Below, one piece after another: positions 1-10,172 of a stretch of DNA of 31,126 nucleotides. Every line of letters begins with the position of its first letter. Position 1 is the stretch's first letter. The notes below the pieces were generated by a model. That model was given only the letters and a program-made list of their open reading frames with translations. It searched no databases and was not told where the DNA came from. The translations under genes and the position numbers were made by a program. The DNA is taken from the NCBI GenBank assembly GCA_015657535.1, contig JADHZB010000852.1, forward strand, positions 1 through 31,126, read 5' to 3'. Origin of the DNA: Nephromyces sp. MM_2019 (taxonomy: Eukaryota > Apicomplexa > Aconoidasida > Nephromycida).

Positions 1-32
<32 letters not shown>

Positions 33-105
33 TTGTGTGTGTGTGTAAATGTGTAAAAACAATAATGTGAGTGTGTATATATAAATGAATAATAATTTTT
101 TTCAG

Positions 106-927
106 GCCAAGCATCTATCTTCATAACAGCTGGAAATGGAGTTTTTTATGTAAGTTAATATATTTATAGCTCATATATACACACATAACTATATAACAAA
201 ACAAATTTATTCTTATACATATACACACATATATACACACACACAAATGAACCCCACACAAGTACACACACATATATATAAAATATTTTCCCCCCATCAG
301 TCTAATGATCAAAGTTTTATTAAATTTACAAAAGAACGTATTAGTAGCTTTATTGCAGGTAAACAATCAGTGTGTATATACATAATTTTATTTATACATG
401 TGTATAATTATATTTATGTGTATCTATATATCAATACATAAATATATGTGTGTATATATCAATACATAAATATATGTGTGTATATATCAATACATAAATA
501 TATGTGTGTATATATCAATAAATAAATATATGTGTGTATATATCAATACATAAATATATGTGTGTATATATCAATAAATAAATATATATGTGTGTGTGTG
601 TAAACTCCTCAGTACCCGATATAATTTTCCTACGAGAAGAGCCCATACACTTTGTACCTCTATTAATCATAGAAAATCAACCTACACACACACCTCACTT
701 TACACCTCAACACCACACACACACACATCAATTTAATGATCTATTTGTAAATAGTAAAGCAAACTCAGACTCAAATCTCTATGACAAAAAATCACCAAAT
801 TATACAAAGAAATTTTTAGATGAACAAATTTCACACACAGAAACTATACCCTGGATAGCTATCCATTTTTACAAATCTGATCAGGTATTACATATACACA
901 CACACACACAAACACACCCTCACTTAT

Positions 928-960
<33 letters not shown>

Positions 961-1405
961 CATACATACACACACACACACATACATACACACAAACACA
1001 CACACACACACATACATACACACACACACACATACATACACACAAACACACACACACACACATACACATATACATACACACACATACACACACACATACA
1101 CAAACACACACACACAAACACACACACACATACACAAACACACACACACATACACACACACACATTCACATTCACATAAACATACACACATACACAAACA
1201 CACACACACATTCACGCTCACATAAACATACACACACATACACACATAGCTATAATACCCTCACAACACATAATCAATATACACACAATAAATGAATGTA
1301 TATTTTTATTAAGAATTTATGTGTGTAGATATATATATTAGAAAATATCTGTGTATATATAAATATACATTCAAATTATCTATAATTAATGTTGTGTGTA
1401 TTTCA

Positions 1406-1436
<31 letters not shown>

Positions 1437-1468
1437 TGTATGTGTATGTGTGTGTCTTAATTTAAAGT

Positions 1469-1503
<35 letters not shown>

Positions 1504-1582
1504 GCGTATGTGTGTGTTTCAATTTATATATATATATATACATATACATATGTATGTACGTATGACCGTATGTGTGTGTGTG

Positions 1583-1643
<61 letters not shown>

Positions 1644-3011
1644 ATTTTTCAATATATATATATATGTATGTATGTGTGTGTGTAAATAAAATAGGAATCT
1701 AATTATAATAAGGATATAATTTGTTCATCATTATTACCGTTTGAAGATATCTTCAAAAATTTCAAATCAAAACATCCAAACAAATTATTTGTACCCAAAT
1801 TAGAGGCTGATGATATAAATGTGTGTGAAAATTCACAATTTACACACACACGTACACACTCTCATAATATGGATAATTATGTAAGTTAATATTTAAATCT
1901 TCTACATAGGATGTGTATATATTTATATATAAATGTGTCTGTATGTGGTTCAACATAGGTGTGTGTGTATCTGTTTGTATATATGTGTGTATGTGTTTGT
2001 ACATAGGTATGTATGAACATGTCTGTATATGTGCGTGTATGCATTTATGTGTGTGTGTATGCGTTTGTTTGTCCCTATGTGTGTGTGTATGTGTTTGTTT
2101 GTCCCTATGTGTGTGTGTATGTGTTTGTTTGTCCCTATGTGTGTGTGTATGTGTTTGTTTGTCCCTATGTGTGTGTGTATGCGTTTGTTTGTCCCTATGT
2201 GTGTGTGTATGCGTTTGTTTGTCCCTATGTGTGTGTGTATGTGTTTGTTTGTCCCTATGTGTGTGTGTATGTGTTTGTTTGTCCCTATGTGTGTGTTTAT
2301 GTGTATGTTTGTCCCTATGTGTGTGTGTATGTGTTTGTTTGTCCCTATGTGTGTGTGTATGTGTTTGTTTGTCCCTATGTGTGTGTGTATGTGTTTATTT
2401 ATCCATATAAGTGTATATGTGTTTATTTATCCATATAAGTGTATATGTGTTTATTTATCCATATAAGTGTATATGTGTTTATTTATCCATATAAGTGTAT
2501 ATGTGTTTTTATACATTATATGTACATATATACATCTGTGTGTGTATGTATTTATTTATTTATATATATAAATGTGTGTGTGTGTGTAGGACTATTTCCC
2601 CCCTGAAAATATAATAAATCCATTCAAGATTAGGATGGGTTATGAAAATACAGCAGCCTTAATGCCCTTACTTATTGGAAGATGGTCACATTTATATATC
2701 CCAAATGTGTACGTTTACACACACACATATATCTATATATCTATAATAACTCATTATTTGTTTAAACACACACACTTCACATCACTCTCTCTCTCTATAT
2801 ATATATATAATTCCACATGCTGTTTATTTTCATATGTACAACATCTACACATATACACACCGACACACACACACACACACAATACACACACACATATACA
2901 ATACACACACACACATACAATACACACACATACATACAATACACACACACACCTACAATATATATATATACACACACACACACACATACAATATACACAC
3001 ACACACATACA

Positions 3012-3046
<35 letters not shown>

Positions 3047-4226
3047 CACACACACACACACCTACACACACACACACACCTACACACACACACACACACA
3101 CACTTACGCACACACACACACACACACCTACACACACACACACACTTACACACACGTATATATATATATATATAACTAATTATTTACACACACAGAACGG
3201 ATGGTATAATATGGTCATCCTTATTACAGCCAGCTATACTCCCCCTAACAAACGACATATTTTTTAGCCCAGCCTCCAAATCACAGAGTGTGTCAAATTG
3301 GAAGGGTACACCTACACTTGAGTTACTTGATGAAATTCAATATGCACAGGTGTGTGTGTGTGTTGTATGTGTGTGTGTGTTGTGTGTGTGTTGTGTGTGT
3401 GTGTGTATTGTGTGTGTGTTGTGCGTATGTGTGTGCATTGTATGTGTGTGTGTTGTGTGTGTGTGTGTGTATGTTGTGTGTGTGTGTATATGTTGTGTGT
3501 GTGTATGTTGTGTGTGTTTGTGTATGTTGTGTGTGTTGTGTGTGCATGTTGTATGTGTGTGTGTGTTGTGTGTGCATGTTGTATGTGTGTGTGTGTTGTG
3601 TGTGCATGTTGTATGTGTGTGTGTGTTGTGTGTGCATGTTGTATGTGTGTGTGTGTATTGTGTTGTTTCTTGTGTGTGTGTATTGTGTTGTTTCTTGTGT
3701 GTATTGTGTTGTTTCTTGTGTGTATTGTGTTGTGTGTATGTGTATTGTGTTGTGTGTATGTGTATTGTATTGTGTGTAAATGTGTACATTGAATGTTATA
3801 TAGATATATATCAAACAAAATTAATTTATTAATTTTAATAGGAATTGAAATTAAATCGGTCAAACTCGTTAATGTCAGAACACAGCTTAAAAAAGGAAAG
3901 AAGCATGAAGTAAAATACACACATACACACATATATATATTTTTATAATTTAACATATATACATACACACATTATCATATATAAATACACACACAACTTT
4001 CATACAAAAGCAATTTTATACACACAAAACATACACACACAATTTTCATACAAAAGCAATTTTATACACACAAAACATACACACACACACACCTTAAATT
4101 ATACACACACAGAGCACTCTTACAAGAGCTAATAGGTTTAAGATTAGAAATGCATCAACAGGTCAATCAGCCCATTATACACATTCAGGTAATTATATTT
4201 ACACATAACAATTTATAAATTTATTA

Positions 4227-4270
<44 letters not shown>

Positions 4271-7200
4271 GTATGTACACATTTATACACATATTTGTGT
4301 GTGTTATAATATGTATATATATCTATTGATCCTTATATTTATGGATTTTTATTTTAGAGGTGTGTATATGTATCTCTTAATATATGTGTGTATGTTTAGG
4401 TATTTATTCTTAACATATGCTGTGAATATGTGCATGTGTGTGTGTATATATACATGTGTGTATATATACATGTGTGTGTGTATATGTACATGTGTGTGTA
4501 TATATGTACATGTGTGTATATGTATGTGTGTATATGTATGTGTGTATATGTAAATGCGTGAGTTTATTTGTATATGTGTCTATATGTACATGTGTGTGTA
4601 TATATATAAATGTGTCGGTGTATATATAAATGTGTGGGTGTATATGTATATGTGTGTATATGTATATCTGTATGTGTAAATGTATATGTGTGTATATGTA
4701 CATGTGTGTGTGTGTATATATAATTTTTATAGAATTTACAACTCAAATTAGAATTAAAGGAAAAATCTACACAAATTTGGTTACTAGAAACATTACAAAA
4801 ATTACGTTTGGCAGATGATAGTACAAATATATTGGTGGAGTGTTTTTCAACAAGTACACACACAATGGAGTTTGGTTCAAGTGTTACACCTCTATCATTG
4901 GGTATAAATATATCAAATGTGTCAAATCAAACAAATTTATTATCATCTACACACACACCACAGACACATCACCAACCTTGGATGTTACCCCCCAATTCAT
5001 ACACACCACTAAATAATCAATGGGTGTTACCTCCCAGTACAAATCATACACACACACAAGACACACACTCCTTAAGTATATATGAAATTGATAATTATCC
5101 ACACACACAGAGAAATCTACATAAAAATCGACTATCCTATCTAGATATGTTTAGTGCCCTGAAATACTTAGCCTTGACTCAAAATATTCACACATCTCCA
5201 ATGTCCAATAATAATTTACCCTTACACACACTACAACCTAACCTTTTACACATTCCACAACCCAGTAGTGTTACACACACATTGAATCCAAATAGTATGA
5301 CACACACACTCAACCCAAATAGTATGACACACACACTCAACCCAAATAGTATGACACACACACTCAACCCAAATAGTATGACACACACACTCAACCCAAA
5401 TAGTATGACACACACACTCAACCCAAATAGTATGACACACACACTCAACCCAAATAGTATGACACACACACTCAACCCAAATAGTATGACACACACACTC
5501 AACCCAAATAGTACAACACACAGTTTAAACCCAAATAATGTTTTACACACATTATACTCGTCAAATAACTATATACACACATCACACACAAACAATGTTA
5601 CACACACACCTCAAATAAATCTCTTAAATCAACAACAAAAGTCCAATATATCACATATAGAATTACCAAGAGATATTGATCACACACATCGTAATTACAC
5701 ACAAAATGATACAAATTATGAACCTAGAAAATTACACACACCTGCACACACATTTCACCCAACTCAACCTGATCATAAATCTCTATTAGATCTTATACAC
5801 ACAGCACGATTTCCACCCTTACCAAAACCACTCGACCCTGTTGATATATCATCCCCCCTATATATGCCACAGCCTACACACACATTTGATATAAATAAAT
5901 CACCCTCTTTACCACACATTAGATCACCACGTTTACACATTCCACACACATTACAACACCTACACACACCTATCTTACATGATAAAAATCGAACAACTAC
6001 AACCCCACAATATATACACAATAACCATATACCCCATGATAATCATGAGCATGTATTTAAATTAGATAGTAATAATAATCACACAGAGTTTACACACACA
6101 CTCAAGAAATCACCTATAATAGGCCCAACTGGCCCACACAGCCCTACACACAGCTCACACTCACACACATCATCAGATGTGTATGAATATGTTTATAACC
6201 TAAGAAATACAAGTATGTTTTACTACAATAACCCTGAGGCTACTCTTAAGAATAACTCTACCACTGGTATGTATATATATGTGTGTATATAATATATCTG
6301 TGTAGTGTGTGTACTATGTTTAATGTGTGTCCTATGTGTGTATACTTTGTCACAAACACATATTTACACACACATACATATATATATATACACATACACA
6401 TACACATACATACACATATATACATACACATACATACACATACATATATATACATACACATACACATACACACACATACACACACATACACACACATACA
6501 CACACACACATTCACACACACACATACACACACATACACACACATACACATACATACACATACACATACACACACACACATACACATACACACACACACA
6601 CATACACACATACACACATACACACATACACACATACACACATATACACACATATACACACATAAACATACACACACACACATACACACATACACACATA
6701 CACACACACATATATATATATATACACCACAGATGTACCATGTAAAGCATTTGAATGGACAGAGATAAAATGTGTATTAGACACAACAAAATTTTCAGCC
6801 TACAACACTTTGGATGAAATAGCAACTTGGCAATTAAAACAAATGCCTGTAATGAGTTATAGAGAGGGTGTGTTTGGTTCAGATATGTATATACGTTCTA
6901 CACATTTTTGTTTAGTAGTAGATGGGTCAGTTACACACTATAATACAGGGGAAACAAATGAGTGTGTAATTCGTTCAGAGATTGATTATATAGGTCAACA
7001 CCCACTCCTAACAAGTAAATGGGCTACACATCAGAATAAGAATGAGTTACACACAAACTGTGTGCGTTTTATAAATGGTATGAAGGATATGTTACTCAAA
7101 CATGCACCAACAAGTGTGCAACAATCTGAATTTAATATACAATTTACACCTGAAATGGATAATGAATCACCTCAAGAATTGTATATAGTTGAAGAGGATA

Positions 7201-10172
7201 CACACACACATATGGATGAACATACACATCTTCTACACACACATAATGATTACACACATAAACCAAATCTTAGGAATAGGCATGAAAATTATTATTACAA
7301 ATCCAATATTACAAATAGCCCACCCAATTATCCAGGTGAAAATATACACACACACCCTATTAGGCCTATTTATACTATACCTAATATAGAATCATCAGAT
7401 ACACATCATACAACCCCTACAAAATACACATCAAATGATCGTGATATCTTATATTCCCCAAAGAGTGTACACACAGATATATTGAGAGATAATCAAACAC
7501 ACTCAAAGAATATACACACTACATCTATATCAACATCTTATAAATCAGATCAATCTATATCACAGAAAATTACACACACATCTTATCCAAGTAACAAAAT
7601 GAAAAATACATCAGATATATACACACTACAACAAAACGCTAATACACACAATGAATCACATACACCTGATAGATATACACCAAACACACAACAACAACAT
7701 GGTACACACACTCAGATAAATACATCTGACAAACAATCGATACATACTCAAAATCCCCCTACACACCTTGAACCCAATATACCTGAAAAACAAACCATAT
7801 ATACATCATGTCAACCTACACACATTGAAACAAATCAATCCAACCCTATTAAACACACACATCATCTTCCTATACGCGGTGGACCTATCAAATCTACACG
7901 TATATTAGCTAGATGGGTTGATACACACAACACACTTGATACAATTACACATTCACCCATAGAATGGTTTGTACTTAATTATGATACACATTTTCACACA
8001 CCCCTTATATTTCGATTTTCTATAGAATGGCTATGTTGCTCACATTTATTTGTCTCTAGGCTAATTATGAAATTTACACACCTTGCACAGAGTTGTGGTT
8101 TTAACCTTGTACAAATCCCTATAGCACAAATCTACCCCTCATCTACACCTAAATTCTTACCCTTTCATCAACCCTTACACATACCCCTACACACCTCATA
8201 TAATGTACACACTGAGTGTACACAAAATAATGGGACACAAACTGAGTGTACACAAAATAAGGGGACACACACTGAGCGTTCACAAAATAATGGGACACAC
8301 ACTGAGTGTACACAAAATAAGGGGACACACACTGAGCGTTCACAAAATAATGGGACACACACTGAGTGTACACAAAATAATGGGACACACACTGAGTGTA
8401 CACAAAATAAGGGGACACACACTGAGTGTACACAAAATAATGGGACACACACTGAGTGTACACAAAATAAGGGGACACACACTGAGTGTACACAAAATAA
8501 GGGGACACACACTGAGTGTACACAAAATAATGGGACACACACTGAGTGTACACAAAATAAGGGGACACACACTGAGTGTACACAAAATAAGGGGACACAC
8601 ACTGAGTGTACACATAACATAATACATTATAATAAATATTCACAGAATAATCTAATTAAGGATGAATTACACACACAAACAGAGAGTGAAAATTTTAGTA
8701 TAAGTGAATTAAGTTTATCTGAATATCAATTTGAAAGTTTAGAGTCTAGTGACACACACACAATAGAAGGTGAGGTATGCTTATGTAATCACACACACAC
8801 ATTAGATGTAATTGGAGAGGCTACTAATGCTACACACACATCTGATGGACATACAGCTATATCTAGAATAGAAATTAATAGGGATAAATCCTTAGGGGTA
8901 AATAAGTCAAACATTAACAAACACACACACATACACAGTCCACGAGATACACCCCACCTTAACATCCCTAACACATACACACACACTCCAAGACATACAC
9001 CCCACCACAATACACACACACACACAGAGATACCTCAAGAAGAAAATAAATTAGATGAGGAAAAACAAACAAACCCATATAGTAACTTAGAATGTGTAAT
9101 TACACACAAAAACAATCACAACCCCATCACATACAAACCTTACACACTTGACTGTTATAAAACATTACTTAAGAAATTATTACACCCATCTATGGGCCTA
9201 TTATTACTCTCTCATAAACCTGTGTGTGACACACATTACACACACATTTTGGCTGATATATTTGCTATACCTTTACACCTTGAACCGGGTTGGATACTCA
9301 TGGAAAAACATGGCCTATTTTTTCTTAGTATAACAAAGTATGTGTCTATATGCGTGTATGTGTATGTGTGTGTTTGTATGTGTATGTATGTGTGTGTGTG
9401 TCTATATATATGTGTGTGTCTGTATGTATGTATATGTGTGTGTGTGTGTGTTTAAGGGGTGTTATATTTATGTATGTGTGGATAGGTAGAGGGTGAAGGG
9501 GAGAGTAAGGTTGTTATAATTTACTTAATAAAAGTGTCTTGTCATATTTTTACACACACATTTTATATATATTTACACATATTTATATAATTAGGGATAA
9601 ATTGTTATGGCATACAAATTATTTAATAAATAAATCAAAACGCTCTACAAGTGAAGGGTTTACAAGCATAAGTACGTATAATATACTAATAATAATAATA
9701 ATACATATATATATGTGTTTGTATGTTTGTAAATTAGTTATATAATCACTCATAGGCTTGTGTGTGTAAGTTGGTTAAGTGCAATTATAATGTGCAAATT
9801 AGTTATGTATGAATACAATATATTTATACACAGTGTAAATATGAGGTATGTAAATATAATGTGTAAATACAATATGAGAAAATCTAAATTTGTAGTAAAA
9901 TCGAAAATATGTGTAATAATCATGATTCATGTATTATCAATAAATGTATGTATTTATCTAAGGTGTATTATTATTGCACACATCTAATAACTGATTGTTT
10001 GATGTTCAATAACAAATCTATTCTATATATATTTATATTTAAATTATAACACACTATAGATTTAAGATGTGGATGTGATGTGTACAATGGATTGTGGCAA
10101 GCTCAAACATTGATGAATTATTTTAACAAAATTGAATTAGTTGTTAACGAAATAAATTACGGAAAATCATAA
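106..10172 (+). CDS. Iml1/DEPDC5-family protein (GATOR1/SEACIT subunit), 5'-partial, 12 exons
   Basis: Exons: 106-149, 301-358, 613-884, 1695-1880, 2590-2708, 3196-3349, 3842-3909, 4113-4188, 4733-6266, 6733-9337, 9595-9671, 10060-10172 (TAA). All introns are GT-AG and every junction keeps phase, giving 1767 residues; upstream exons lie outside the window. Blocks that match Iml1/DEPDC5 in order: [12 protein letters not shown] (residues 3-14), [16 protein letters not shown] (exon 3), IPWIAIHFY (end of exon 3), NPF...[11 protein letters not shown] (exon 5), [15 protein letters not shown] (exon 6), [15 protein letters not shown] (exon 8), [12 protein letters not shown] and [13 protein letters not shown] (exon 10), and the C-terminal domain with [11 protein letters not shown] and [10 protein letters not shown] (about residues 1245-1310), resuming near 1643 and ending in exon 12. 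In yeast and animals this protein acts with Npr2/Npr3 as GTPase-activating complex for Rag GTPases, inhibiting TORC1 at the vacuole/lysosome. That role is inferred here from homology. No DEP domain is visible between SHEN-like and C-terminal parts; the space is Thr/His-rich low complexity. Family call is firm; exact ends of exons 5 and 11 rest on phase and splice-site fit. Confidence 0.85.
150..300 (+). other. Iml1-like intron 1, CA-type
   Basis: The donor is gtaagt at 150 and the acceptor is catcag ending at 300. The 151-bp interior carries short CA and TA runs on the sense strand. The phase is 0 on both sides. The adjoining exon encodes [17 protein letters not shown], which aligns with the LTKQRMIDNG stretch of DEPDC5. 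Confidence 0.75.
425..598 (+). repeat. 28-bp minisatellite, 6 copies, in intron 2
   Basis: The core tcaata recurs at 431, 459, 487, 515, 543 and 571, exactly 28 bp apart. Each unit combines an AT-rich core (tcaatacataaatatatg) with a short TG run. One copy-to-copy variant is visible: tacata becomes taaata in copies 4 and 6. The array fills most of intron 2 (359-612) and abuts the acceptor of exon 3. Confidence 0.9.
893..1690 (+). repeat. Intron 3: CA tract followed by TG/TA tract
   Basis: Intron 3 (885-1694) starts with about 350 bp of sense-strand CA runs, interrupted by TACA and AAAC variants (893-1245). It ends with TA and TG microsatellites (about 1400-1690). The two halves are broadly complementary, so the pre-mRNA intron could fold on itself. 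Long apparent ORFs here, either Thr/His-rich on + or Cys/Val-rich on -, are repeat artefacts. Confidence 0.85.
2047..2400 (+). repeat. 30-bp minisatellite, 11 copies, in intron 4
   Basis: The core gtccctat occurs at 2071 and then every 30 bp up to 2371. The unit is a TG run followed by gtttgtttgtccctat. Copies are nearly identical. Variants are tgcg versus tgtg and one copy with a TTTATGTGTATG change near 2290. It lies wholly inside intron 4 (1881-2589). Confidence 0.93.
2393..2508 (+). repeat. 28-bp minisatellite, 4 copies, in intron 4
   Basis: The core atccatataa occurs at 2401, 2429, 2457 and 2485, so the period is 28 bp. It directly follows the 30-bp array and shares the TGTTTATTTAT flavour, which suggests that it derived from the same unit and then expanded separately. 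Confidence 0.9.
2709..3195 (+). repeat. Intron 5, CA-type microsatellites
   Basis: The donor gtacgt at 2709 was chosen because it joins exon 6 in the frame that reads [13 protein letters not shown]. The earlier GT at 2707 would break the frame. The interior has a CT run near 2787, a TA run near 2800 and then about 320 bp of sense-strand CA. The acceptor cacag ends at 3195. Confidence 0.8.
3350..3841 (+). repeat. Intron 6, TG-type with 30-bp and shorter tandem units
   Basis: The donor is gtgtgt at 3350 and the acceptor is aatag ending at 3841. The interior is sense-strand TG/TTG. A 30-bp unit with core gcatgttgta occurs at 3544, 3574, 3604 and 3634. A TTGTGTTGTTTCTTGTGTG unit repeats about three times after 3655. 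Confidence 0.85.
3910..4112 (+). repeat. Intron 7, CA-type
   Basis: The 203-bp intron has donor gtaaaa and acceptor cacag. It holds two imperfect copies of a block containing cataccaaaagcaattttatacacac-like sequence (about 4000-4080) and short CA runs. The phase is 2 on the left and is completed by one base of exon 8. Confidence 0.75.
4189..4732 (+). repeat. Intron 8, TA then TG/TATG microsatellite
   Basis: The donor is gtaatt and the acceptor is ttatag. A TA run occupies about 4228-4265. About 300 bp of sense-strand TG/TATATG repeats follow (4430-4720). Confidence 0.8.
5268..5541 (+). repeat. In-frame 27-bp minisatellite in exon 9 (THTLNPNSM), about 9-10 copies
   Basis: The 27-bp unit encodes nine residues, THTLNPNSM, in phase with the Iml1-like reading frame. 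Eight or nine copies are near-identical. The first copy (TTGAATCCA codons) and the last ones (TTHSLNPNN) are diverged, so homogenisation is strongest in the middle. It lies in a long insert between two conserved SHEN-like blocks, and the array length does not disturb the frame. Confidence 0.93.
6267..6732 (+). repeat. Intron 9, CA-type
   Basis: The donor gtatgt at 6267 leaves one base of a split codon. The acceptor caccacag ends at 6732, and exon 10 supplies the other two bases (GAT, Asp). After about 90 bp of TG/TA the intron is sense-strand CA/TACA repeat (6358-6720). Confidence 0.85.
8206..8613 (+). repeat. In-frame 30-bp minisatellite in exon 10 (CTQN[N/K]GTHTE), 13 copies
   Basis: The 30-bp unit encodes ten residues, [10 protein letters not shown], in frame. 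Thirteen full copies and a partial one are present. Position 5 alternates Asn/Lys (aat versus agg in the DNA core). Two copies have RS in place of CT, which marks a duplicated 60-bp block at the 5' side. It interrupts the C-terminal Iml1 domain between [10 protein letters not shown] and the terminal conserved part. Confidence 0.95.
9338..9594 (+). repeat. Intron 10, TG-type
   Basis: The donor is gtatgt and the acceptor is aattag. The first 120 bp are sense-strand TG/TATG repeat. Reading through it gives a Cys/Val tail that ends at 9455. Splicing to 9595 restores an Iml1-like C-terminus, so the read-through end was not used. Confidence 0.75.
9672..10059 (+). other. Iml1-like intron 11, AT-rich
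   Basis: The donor is gtacgt at 9672 and the acceptor is ctatag ending at 10059. Unlike the other introns it is mostly plain AT-rich sequence with scattered ATGTGTAAAT-like words. A 75-codon ORF inside (9760-9987) is AT-biased and has no conserved look. Confidence 0.65.

Noticed and set aside
859..1245. Minus-strand Cys/Val-rich ORFs of about 80-130 residues opposite CA tracts, and similar ones at 27430-27976 and 28328-28869
   Set aside because: (TG)n is open in all frames and gives Cys-Val. They lie inside introns proven by frame-matched homologous exons, with no non-repeat sequence.
1913..2466. Three overlapping Cys/Val/Leu/Phe-rich ORFs of 141-165 codons
   Set aside because: They are read-through of the 30-bp intronic minisatellite. 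Since 30 is divisible by 3, all frames stay open. They lie within intron 4 of the Iml1-like gene.
3288..3968. Six overlapping ORFs of 146-218 codons on both strands
   Set aside because: They are open frames through intron 6 TG repeat. Exon 6 ends at 3349 and exon 7 resumes at 3842 with matching phase.
5188..5550. Minus-strand ORFs of 91 and 120 codons across the 27-bp repeat, and similar ones at 8149-8643
   Set aside because: They are antisense shadows kept open by the repeat period. The plus frame continues into conserved Iml1 sequence.
8206..8613. CRISPR-like array of 30-bp repeats
   Set aside because: The units are directly adjacent with no spacers, and the array is in frame inside a eukaryotic coding exon.
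9338..9455. Read-through C-terminus of the Iml1-like exon 10
   Set aside because: It is a Cys/Val/Tyr microsatellite tail. Splicing to 9595 and then 10060 gives a frame-consistent end resembling the family C-terminus.
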